Of a stretch of DNA of 30,455 nt, positions 19,841 through 28,081 are shown piece after piece. The notes below the pieces were generated by a model that was not told where the DNA came from, ran no database searches, and saw nothing but the letters and a program-made list of their open reading frames with translations. Positions within the stretch are counted from its first letter, which is position 1. Each line of letters opens with the position of its first letter. A program made the translations under genes and the position numbers. Source of the DNA: Bifiguratus adelaidae. Its lineage: Eukaryota; Mucoromycota; Endogonomycetes; Endogonales. Where the stretch lies: positions 1-30,455 of the forward strand of contig MVBO01000164.1 in NCBI GenBank assembly GCA_002261195.1. Direction: 5' to 3'.

Positions 19841-21208
19841 ATGCATCGAGCTCTTCTTCGCCAAAGCCGACTTCGTCGTCCCAAATTCCTGACTGGCTTA
19901 ATGAAGATTGGCTCAATTTCCGGTGTATGCGGTGTCCCGGCAGCTTGTGCAGTGGCATCTCGCACCTATGCTCCCTGGCATGGCGGGAACAAGAAAGGCT
20001 TCAGTTCGTCAGCGACGCGCTACGCAGACCCCAACGCGACCTCCCCTGTAAGCTCTCCACCGCGTGTCACTGACAAGATTATCATCATACCCTGGCAACA
20101 GTCGCCTGCCTCCCACTATGACCATTTCTGGCTCCGAGACCACTGCCGATGCCCAGAGTGTTATCATCAAGTCACAAGGCAAAGACTGGTGAATACTTTT
20201 TCCATTCCGGAAACCATCAAGCCATCTCGGGTGAATGCGAAGCCGGAGGGTTTAGAGGTGATTTGGGAGGACGACAGTCATAAGAGTCTGTATGACTGGA
20301 CTTGGCTACACCATCATTCTTATAACCCATCGCTGCCACAGCAAGAGGTCACTAATTTGCCTGCTACGATCACTTGGGATGCTGCAACCATATTTGAATA
20401 CCCGCCTGCTGTACAATACAAGGATGTCATGGACAGTGACGCCGGACTGGTGAAATGGATTGAAAATATCGAGATCTTCGGTTTCAGTTTCGTTGAAGGC
20501 GTCCCAGTAGACTTATTGAAAACCGAAGAGCTCGCGCGTCGCATTTCATTTATACGAGAGACTCACTATTCCAAAAACATGTGGGACTTCACAGCTGATC
20601 TGGCTCATGCCGATACCGCTTATACGGATCTCGCTCTGAAAGCACACACGGACACCACCTACTTTACCGATCCGGCCGGTTTGCAGCTATTCCATTTGCT
20701 AGAGTTTGAAGGCAAGGGCGGAGAATCATTGCTGGTCGATGGTTTCCATGTTGCCAAACAATTGAAGGAGAAGGATCCTGAAAGCTATGAAGCACTGTCC
20801 ACCATTCCGATTTCCGCACATTCTGCGGGAGATCCACACGTCTTCGTCAGGCCGGAACCTGCACTCTTCAATATTCTGCGACACGATCCATTTACCAAGG
20901 AGCTGTCCCAGATTCGATACAATAATGACGATCGATCGACGTTATCGCATTTAGATCAATCCCATGTCCACAAGTTTTACAAGGCCCTCCGAGCATGGAA
21001 TAGTCTCTTGACTGCTCCCGAAAATGAATATTGGGTACCCTTGAAACCAGGAAAGGTCGTCATTTTCGACAATTGGAGAGTTTTGCATGGCCGTGCTGCA
21101 TTTACGGGTCACCGAAGGTTGGCAGGATGCTACTTGGGTGCGGATGACTGGAGAAGTAGAGTACGTGCTTTGAGAATGGGTGAGGATGTAAAAGGTTTGG
21201 TAGTCTAG
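19841..21208 (+). CDS. TMLHE: Trimethyllysine dioxygenase (carnitine biosynthesis, first step)
   Basis: 2OG/Fe(II) dioxygenase that converts N6-trimethyllysine to 3-hydroxy-trimethyllysine. Single exon, 455 aa from the first ATG. The N-terminal 60 residues are Arg/Ser-rich with few acids and form a likely mitochondrial presequence. An N-terminal zinc-binding module is visible at 98-120: LRDHCRCPECYH with C102, C104, C107 and H109. The catalytic iron ligands are H269 and D271 in KAHTDTTYF and H416 in WRVLHGRAAF. The 2OG-contacting Arg lies in GHRRLAGCYL. TMLD is separated from its relative gamma-butyrobetaine dioxygenase by these contexts, especially ADLAHADTAYTDLAL and the WRSRVRAL tail. Enzyme assignment is firm at the BBOX/TMLD level and good for TMLD. 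Confidence 0.87.
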   Translation: MHRALLRQSRLRRPKFLTGLMKIGSISGVCGVPAACAVASRTYAPWHGGNKKGFSSSATRYADPNATSPVSSPPRVTDKIIIIPWQQSPASHYDHFWLRDHCRCPECYHQVTRQRLVNTFSIPETIKPSRVNAKPEGLEVIWEDDSHKSLYDWTWLHHHSYNPSLPQQEVTNLPATITWDAATIFEYPPAVQYKDVMDSDAGLVKWIENIEIFGFSFVEGVPVDLLKTEELARRISFIRETHYSKNMWDFTADLAHADTAYTDLALKAHTDTTYFTDPAGLQLFHLLEFEGKGGESLLVDGFHVAKQLKEKDPESYEALSTIPISAHSAGDPHVFVRPEPALFNILRHDPFTKELSQIRYNNDDRSTLSHLDQSHVHKFYKALRAWNSLLTAPENEYWVPLKPGKVVIFDNWRVLHGRAAFTGHRRLAGCYLGADDWRSRVRALRMGEDVKGLVV

Positions 21209-21297
21209 CTCTGTTCTCTATGGAGCAAAAATGGTTTACATAATAACATACATCTGGTGTTGACTTAACGCCTGATTGGGATTCCGCCGTTTGCTTA

Positions 21298-22272
21298 TCA
21301 TCTGCCAGTCCCTAATCGTTCCGTATGCATAGCATTGTCGTCATTGTATAGCGTGATGAGTGGCGGATCGATACTATAAGCGTGCCATTCTCTATTGATC
21401 ACTCCATTTTTAATTCGATTTTCCAGAGGCAGCCATGTGCTGTTCAATCCATACGTGAATTTTCGCGCACCAGAGACGCTGATAATCTAGCCAGCCAAAC
21501 ACTGAGGTGAATGCGCGGGATGCAGATCGGGAAACTCAGAATGCACTGCCGGATACTCTTGCTCCAGGGAACTGCAGTGACCAAGGTGAATGATATCCCA
21601 GCCTTCAGGCACGTACTCCAACGCTTTGGCCACACGTTTAGCGATGTCGTTCTTCAGCTTGACATTGTTTTGAATGATCGTCATCGTTTCTAGCTCGTTT
21701 TCCATCATATGCTTCCAATGCGACATGTGAGAATACCATTTTGCGATATCGATTGGCTCGTAATTGCCGAGCATCGTTAATGGTATCTCGGTAGCAGTAC
21801 CCATCACCCTATCTTTGCTTACGTTAAACATGTGAAAAGTAAGATCTTGGATTTGAGCTTGCAAGAGGAGCTGGCGTGTGGCTGCTTTCAATACAGGGCC
21901 GTCGTTGTTGATGATATAGGCTTGGTCTGTGTGAAGGGATTGCGCCGCAGCTTCGTAATATTCTTCGTCTATGTCTTGAGACCAAGTACCAAATTGTATC
22001 TTGGCCATGAGACCGCGTAAATCGGCGCCGAGACCGTTCGTGAACCAGAGCTCGTCCTGCTGACCTTTCCCATTCTCAATCCCTTGCATGCTTTGGAGGT
22101 TCTCCGCTAAAATTCGGCGTGCTTGTCTCAAAATCTCCCTCTTCGTCATTGGCGGCTCATGTTCGAAAAGGATGTGAATGACAAAGCACAAGAGGATATG
22201 GACGACGATAAAGGGAATGTAAGCTTTTAGCTGCAACCGCGACCGTAACGGTTGCGCCAACACGAAGCCCAT
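21298..22272 (-). pseudogene. GT25-like glycosyltransferase, frame interrupted by an in-frame TAG
   Basis: Type II membrane protein of the LPS/procollagen-type GT25 family. From the ATG at 22272-22270 the frame runs 261 codons to TAG at 21489-21487, then continues in the same frame for 62 more codons to TGA at 21298. A TM anchor lies near residues 18-37. The GT25 core is seen in WYSHMSHWKHMMENELETMT and WDIIHLGHCSSLEQE. After the TAG, IISVSGARKFTYGL matches the family's Tyr-Ala-Val-Ser-x-x-Gly-Ala-x-Lys motif, so the TAG falls exactly at the conserved Tyr. The usual Glu-Asp-Asp metal/donor motif is replaced by Gln-Asn-Asn. This could be a decayed gene, a truncated paralogue, an assembly error or a read-through gene. 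An intron that skips the TAG would also remove conserved residues. Confidence 0.6.
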
Positions 22273-22334
22273 GGTGAGAGGAGGCGACGCCAATGCTAAA
22301 GAGATTCTGTGAGCGTTGAGCCGGGAATTGTTTA

Positions 22335-22947
22335 TTACCGGTCGCTCACAATGTCGAAGTGCTGCCGAAATTTGAGTAATGACCATTGGCAAATAATCCC
22401 GAGGACATCGAAGAATAGCCATATTAGGTGATAGCCAGCTAGCCAACCTCGGACATATATTCCAACATAGACAACAAAGGAAATGACGCCATGATATCTC
22501 AGCAACTGATATTCATATCAGCAAGCATGACGGAAAGTCGATGATGAGCAGACATGAATTTGTGCTTGAACCAAAGAGCGCATGTTTCACGCAAAACCAA
22601 CATCAAGAAGAAACTGAATACACCACTAAAGATCACATCGGCTTTACAATAGGCATCGGTAGTATATGGTACATCGAATCTTTTCTTTCTGCACCATCGG
22701 AAACCATGAATATATTTTCGTAGCGCTACCACGTTCACTCCATACGATAAACATAGACATGTATAGGCATGCATTCCGCACCACTTGAACTCCACACTCT
22801 CTGTAACCTTGTGCAAACCTTGATAGTACACCTTGAGCTTCTTCACAAGGTTTGCGATGGCCTGCGAAACTCACCGTGATATCCCAAAAAGGAAATACAG
22901 TCCTTCCGAAGCTGCAAACTTTATATTGATTATAGATATAGAGGCCA
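22335..22947 (-). CDS. Multi-exon membrane protein, gene model unresolved
   Basis: Not recognised. The last exon is clear: from an acceptor at about 22504 it encodes LLRYHGVISFVVYVGIYVRG, then WLAGYHLIWLFFDVLGIICQ, ending at TAA 22335-22337. This is a strongly hydrophobic, multi-TM stretch, and it lies 62 bp before the GT25 start. A likely first exon begins at the ATG 22947-22945 and ends near 22873 with a GTGAGT donor. It is followed by an intron of about 56 or 78 nt depending on the acceptor. Between them at least one more exon is needed; two frames are open (one with the hydrophobic VIFSGVFSFFLMLVL, one with SMYHILPMPI) and I cannot choose. The ATG is 75 bp from the divergent uricase ATG. 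Confidence 0.4.
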
Positions 22948-23022
22948 TCGTCGCGCTACTTTATCTCTCGCTTTTACTCTCTATCGCCCTCTTCCGTATC
23001 CAGCTGAACTCGTTGATCAATC

Positions 23023-24159
23023 ATGCCTGAGCAATTCGTTCTCAAGACTGCAAAGTATGGCAAGGACAAGGTCCGACTTTTGAAAGTTTATCGCACTCCG
23101 CAAAAGCAAGTCGCTGTTGAACTGACCGTAAGTGTTGCCTTTGTTTGATCGGCGGCTTCTCGGGACGATATTACCGGCACTATGTATATAGCTCCTGTGC
23201 CATGTTGCTTGTGGCATATCTCTATCATGTTTGCCGAACGCGTGCAGCCCTTCCGAAGCCGCTTGTTTCACTCCCGGTCACTTAGCTTCTTGCGTTATTA
23301 GGTCCGGTTGATGTTGGAGGGTGATATTGAAACCTCCTACACCAAGGCTGACAATAGGTAATAACCATCTTGTTGCTTTGCCCTTCCGACGGGTGCTGAC
23401 GGTTTGAATAGTGTTGTGGTGACCACCGATACATGCAAGAACACGGTTTACTACATTGCAAAACACTCTCAGAATGTCGATACCCCGGAGCTCTTTGCAC
23501 AGGAGCTTACTCAGCACATGCTAAACCACTACAGCCACATCCATGTCGCTCATGCCGAAATCATCAAGCACAAATGGACGCGAATTCTCGTTGACGGAAA
23601 GCCCCATGCGCACTCATTTGTACGCGATGGAGATGAGGTTCAGACTGTCCACGTCACTCAATATCGCAAAGGTGACCGGGTAGAATGCAAGTCCGGTATT
23701 TCCAACCTGTTAGTCCTCAAAACAACTGGCTCCGCATTCTACGGCTACTACAAGGATCAATTCACTACGCTTCCCGAGGTCTGGGATCGTATATTCTCCA
23801 CTGCGGTAGACTGCACCTGGACTTACAACAAGCACTCGGTGGCCGCTTTCCGCAACATCGACTTCCAGCGCGTGTTTGATGGAGTAAAGAAAATTACCCT
23901 GGAGACCTTTGCTACCGATGACTCGGCCTCGGTTCAAGCCACCATGTATCTCATACAAACCAGGATTCTCGAACTATTTCCCGAAGTGGAGGAGACGTAC
24001 TATTCTCTCCCCAACAAACATTACTTTGGCGTCGACATGTCCAAGCTCGCAGGCGGCATTGACAACACGGGCAAGAACTTGGATGTCTATCAACCTGTCT
24101 CTGATCCTTCTGGTCTCATCACCGCTACCGTTAGCCGTAAACCCAAGTCTCGATTGTAA
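23023..24159 (+). CDS. Urate oxidase (uricase), peroxisomal
   Basis: Oxidises urate to 5-hydroxyisourate in purine catabolism. Exons 23023-23127, 23302-23357 and 23412-24159 encode 302 aa. Active-site landmarks: the Lys in KTAKYGKDKVRLL near residue 14, the Thr-Asp pair in VVVTTDTCKNTVYYIAK, the substrate-stacking Phe region in LKTTGSAFYGYYKDQFTTL, and the C-terminal His in LPNKHYFGVDMSKL. The C-terminus is SRL, a strong PTS1. The first intron is 174 nt, two to three times longer than almost all others here; the second is 54 nt. A pyrimidine-rich tract (22970-23000) precedes the ATG and is shared with the divergent membrane-protein gene. Cyclophilin-40 follows in tandem. Confidence 0.95.
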
Positions 24160-24262
24160 AATGAATTGAATCTCAGCCATTGTATCTTTACCATTGATCA
24201 TCCAATGTGCGCCAAAGTTCCATTGTTTGGCTTCAAATGCTAGAAATTTCCATTTGAAGAGG

Positions 24263-24270
24263 TATATAAA
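24263..24270 (+). promoter_or_regulatory. TATA box of the cyclophilin-40 gene
   Basis: TATATAAA lies about 50 bp upstream of the cyclophilin-40 ATG, the best TATA match in the window. A palindromic heat-shock-element core, GAAATTTC (24243-24250, inverted nGAAn/nTTCn pair), is just upstream. A third GAA at 24256 is out of register. Confidence 0.55.
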
Positions 24271-24318
24271 GGGATTCCTCGCGCCTTCTTGTTCGCATTC
24301 AGATTGCATCCCTAGACC

Positions 24319-25792
24319 ATGGCCAATCCACGCACGTAAGCGGTCGATAGTCTATAGTTACCTTTCAGCTTGGACTGACGGTTGCTTTGCGTAGATTCTT
24401 TGATATTGAAATCGGTGGTGAGAAGGAAGGACGAATCGTGTTTGAATTGGTGAGTTACAAGGCTCGCACATGCAGCTGTGACCGGGAAGAGGATACTCAA
24501 CATGTCTCTTTATCGCTGCATACAGTACAAGGATGTCGTTCCAAAGACGGCAGAAAACTTTCGCGCTCTGTGTACCGGTACGTATTTTGCTTTCGTAATA
24601 TCGAAATGTCTAGGCAGGATGACTGACGTCGTCCATAGGAGAGAAAGGTATTGGTGCATCAGGCAAACCACTTCACTACAAGGGATCGACATTTCATCGG
24701 GTGATCAAGGTAAGGCTACCATTTGCGTGACGTTGGCGGTAGGTGTTCACGTTTGCGATTCGGGTAGAACTTTATGTGTCAAGGTGGAGATTTCACGGCA
24801 GGAAATGGCACAGGAGGAGAATCCATCTATGGTGAAAAATTTGAAGGTATGCAGAGCAGTCTTTTCACCCATTGTCCATTGCTCACCATGACTACAGACG
24901 AAAATTTCCAGTACAAGCATGACGCTCCGTTCTTGTTGTCCATGGCCAACGCTGGACCTGGTACCAATGGATCCCAATTCTTCATCACCACCTATCCCAC
25001 TCCTCACTTGGACGGAAAGCATGTAATCTTTGGTAAAGTCATCAAAGGCAAGGATGTTGTTCGCGCCATCGAGAACATGGAAAAAGGTGCCAACGACAAA
25101 CCCGTCAAGGACGTTGTCATTGTCAATTGTGGTGAGCTTGCTGAGGGCGAGCCTGATGGTGTCGAGGTTCCTGCTGATGGCGACAAATACGAAGAATATC
25201 CTGGTAATGTATCTCATTCAGTGGCATCTAATATTGAATACCATGACTAAATTCTGAATGTCTTTTTCCCATAGATGATTATGAAGGAGCAAAAGAACCT
25301 GCAGATATTCTCAAGATTGCAAACGAACTAAAAGCCATTGGAAACGACTATTTCAAGAATGGTGATTACAAGCAGGCAATGAGAAAGTATGCCAAGGCCA
25401 TAAGATACCTAAATGAGAAGCCTGCTTTTGATCCGGAAGATGGAAAAGAGATGCCGGTCATGTTCTACACCATCAAGACGCCTTGCTTTCTCAATAAGGC
25501 AATGTCTGCACTAAAGTCTGGTGATTACACCACTGCCATTAACGACACCACATCTGTTCTCTCATTTCCCTCCGAGTATCTCACACCAGCCGATCAAGCC
25601 AAAGCCTTGTATCGCCGAGGTAGCGCTAAACTGGCGACGAAGGACGATCAAGGCGCTGTAGAAGATTTTGAAGCTGCCGAGAAGCTCGCTCCCAGTGATG
25701 CGGCCATCAAGCGCGACTTGGCCATAGCGAAACAAAAGGTTAAGGAGAGCAAGCAAAGGCAAAAAGCGGCTTATGCGAAAATGTTTACCTAA
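24319..25792 (+). CDS. CPR6: Cyclophilin-40 peptidyl-prolyl isomerase, Hsp90 co-chaperone (Cpr6/PPID type)
   Basis: Isomerises prolyl bonds and docks on the Hsp90 C-terminal MEEVD through TPRs. Seven exons: 24319-24335, 24395-24449, 24526-24577, 24639-24709, 24768-24846, 24898-25203 and 25275-25792, total 365 aa, in frame throughout. The acceptor at 24767 restores the conserved [11 protein letters not shown]. Cyclophilin catalytic residues are visible: Arg in STFHRVIK, Phe in GGDFT, Gln in NGSQFFIT. The residue equivalent to CypA Trp121 is His (TPHLDGKHV), as in Cyp40 proteins. The C-terminal half has three TPR-like helical pairs ([52 protein letters not shown]) and ends in a basic tail. A TATA box and a heat-shock-element core sit upstream. 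Confidence 0.95.
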
Positions 25793-27079
25793 AGGCAAGA
25801 TGCGATATTGAGATGTGCATAGACAAGTCACCATCCTGGCGAGGGAGGTTGAATAAAGGGAGAATGCAAGATAGCACGAGAATCAATCAACTTCAAAACG
25901 ATTGCACGTCTTTGTTCTATCCTGTCATCACCTTGAAATAGAGTCAGATTAAAGTGTGTTTTGCGGCAAGACTCGCAGTTTCTTACGAGCAACAAGAGAA
26001 GCGTTCCATACCTCACGGTGCGGCGAGCAATCATCCTTGGCCGATGAAATGTCCATCGAAAGAGTACTCGTGTTCGTCGAAAGAATGCGATTGACAGCAG
26101 GTTCCAACCCAATTCATTGCTGGCTACTGGACGGAAGCACGAACGCGGACGGCTAAGGTCCAGTGTTCACGAAAACAGACTCAAATCTAGCAATGACGGG
26201 CAAGAGCAGCCAGATAGCTCTCCTTATTCATAAGGTATCTACTTACGTGTTCGGCAAGTGTGATGGTCGGTCCAACGTTCACATCAGTCACCTTTGCAAC
26301 AACAGGAACTGCTTGAATCCCGAGCATCCATCGGTTTAGAGGCCGCCCAAGCCAACCATATCCTGAATATGAAAGTATAGAGTAAACTGATGCCAACGGC
26401 GGCTAAAGCGCAGAGTTGCTTTGTGTTTCAACTAACACTGCGGTGTAAAGCAGCCGATCGAACGACGCCGTTCACTCACGGCTTCGATCTTGATGGTCTG
26501 TGTGTGTATTGAAAGGCACTTTAACAGCGTGAGTAGGGCAAAGTAGCACGGGTATGTGAATCAGTTTGATTCTAAATCTGCGACTCAGATCGTCGCTGGT
26601 TTGTATATTATCCATGACCTCGCTCCGACTTTCATCATCAATATTTGTCAGTAGCTGACATACCAAAATAAATGATATTCGTCGACTTGGATCACGCCCT
26701 TTCCCCACACTGACGACCAACGGTCTCCTCTTCCTCGCCCCTGGCAACGTCATTACCACGAGGTATCTCATTAGCTTGTAATAGTTGCTGGCAAACAGCA
26801 GATCATGTAAATCTTGCTTACACAGGCTTTGTACAAGTACCAGATCTCGACTCTGTCTCCATTTCGCCAAGTTTCTAGCTCTTCTCCGTTGTTTTTATCT
26901 TTCGTTCTCTCTTCTCGGATAGCATGGTAATATTGGCGGTTTCTCACCTTTCCCTCTCCTTTCGGTGCGCTCTTTGCTCTTCCGACAATCGCCCGTTCTT
27001 TCGTTCCTTCTCCCCTCTCTTGTGTTCCCCGGTTGCCTTGACAGCTCTACGCCAATTCTCCTTGGGTCTGCGTTCCAAC
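25793..27079. other. Unresolved region, probably holding at least one broken or multi-exon minus-strand gene
   Basis: I could not build a convincing gene. Minus-strand pieces look coding: ETWRNGDRVEIWYLYKAC (about 26869-26816, after a possible acceptor), WSSVWGKGVIQVDEYHLFW (about 26726-26670), and AVPVVAKVTDVNVGPTITL (about 26308-26252). Possible 40-80-nt introns lie between them, but no family emerged and frames change often. The + strand at 26880-27050 is strongly pyrimidine-rich, so purine-rich minus-strand frames there read as charged peptides by composition alone. Treat any coding call here as tentative. Confidence 0.3.
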
Positions 27080-27389
27080 TCAATTTTTTTGCGTCAATAG
27101 CTTGTTCATACGTTGGAGAGGATCATTTTGCTTATGAATGATGGACGGTAACTTGTGTCAAAAAGAACACCGTTTCGCCAAAGTTGATGCGCTCGGTATG
27201 GTGTTAAATTACCTCGTCTGTGACATCCCGCAAAGTCGGTATAGACTTGTTCCGCAAATTGGCGATCTCAAGAGTAGGTGCAAAGATTGCCACGTCGGGT
27301 TGCACAAGTATTCTGTGATAGCCTCTCACACTCTCGCCAATACGGGCTGAACTGGGTGTTCTTCTTTCCCGACGTTTCTGGCAAGCCAA
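27080..27389 (-). CDS. Candidate C-terminal part of a small unrecognised protein
   Basis: Two pieces join in phase 0 across a 61-nt intron (27212-27152, GTAATT to CACAAG): an upstream exon with GYHRILVQPDVAIFAPTLEI and RNKSIPTLRDVTDE, and a last exon encoding LPSIIHKQNDPLQRMNKLLT plus QKN before TGA at 27082-27080. Composition and intron size look genuine, and the end could be helical. The 5' end is not found: an in-frame TAG lies just upstream of the first piece, so another exon in 27390-27560 would be needed. No family recognised. Confidence 0.3.
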
Positions 27390-27561
27390 TTTCTAGCCAA
27401 GTTTTGGCAAGATCGTGGCACTGCTTGGAGTAAGTGAGAGAAGTGCAAAGTCGTAATCATGCCACTGGCTAGGCCATAATTGCGCGATTAGTATGTACAC
27501 TCTGTAGGCGCCTGTGACACATGTTTGTACAAATGCCACTTTCCAGGGCGTAAATGCATGG

Positions 27562-28081
27562 CTAGGAACCTAGCCCTCCTTTGCCTCGTTTGTATACCAC
27601 CTCTACAGGAGTAGTAATTCCACTGGAACTTGATCCAATGCCCTGCCCTTCGGCCCACCTGAAGTGCGCAAAATACATCTTAGATTGTCGATCACAAAAC
27701 AAAACCGACTCGCAACATACCCCATGGCCGAAAGCAAGCGATGGCCAACATTGGAACTTCCAATTGGCTCGGCGTCACTAGCAACGACTTGGCCATGCTC
27801 CAAGCGAGCGCTAATGGTTGTCTCGGTCCGCCGACTTTCAACATCGGATTCAACAAGTCGCACTTGAGATGATTCCATCCCGTGTCCAAGACCCTTACGA
27901 CCTTTCTTCACTATCGCTTCGACGGGAGCTGTTATACCGCCGGGGCCCACACCTATACCCTGGCCTTCGGTCCATCTAATCCCAATTTATCAGTCATTGC
28001 ACGTGTTGTTTGTGTGCATATTAGACTTACCCCATGGCGGAGAGCATGCGGTGACCAACGTTTGAGCTGCTGATAGGAGCC
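27562..28081 (-). repeat. Intragenic tandem duplication of a G-patch unit, including its intron
   Basis: Two units of about 55 codons. Each begins near HGQVV, continues SSNVGHR(M/L)LSAMG, is interrupted by an intron after two bases of the Gly codon, then resumes W(T/A)EGQGIG and GIT(A/T)PVE and ends (K)GLG. Introns are 28030-27976 (55 nt) and 27720-27659 (62 nt), in the same phase at the same residue. This is best explained by a genomic duplication that included the intron. Confidence 0.85.

Noticed and set aside
21487-21600. A short intron that removes the GT25 TAG
   Set aside because: The only acceptor just after the stop (ATTATCAG) gives a 22-nt intron with the nearest donor; longer choices delete the conserved Cys and Ser-Gly-Ala context.
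26895-27083. Arg/Glu-rich minus-strand frame
   Set aside because: The charged composition follows from the purine-rich strand; all frames there look charged, so it is not evidence of coding by itself.
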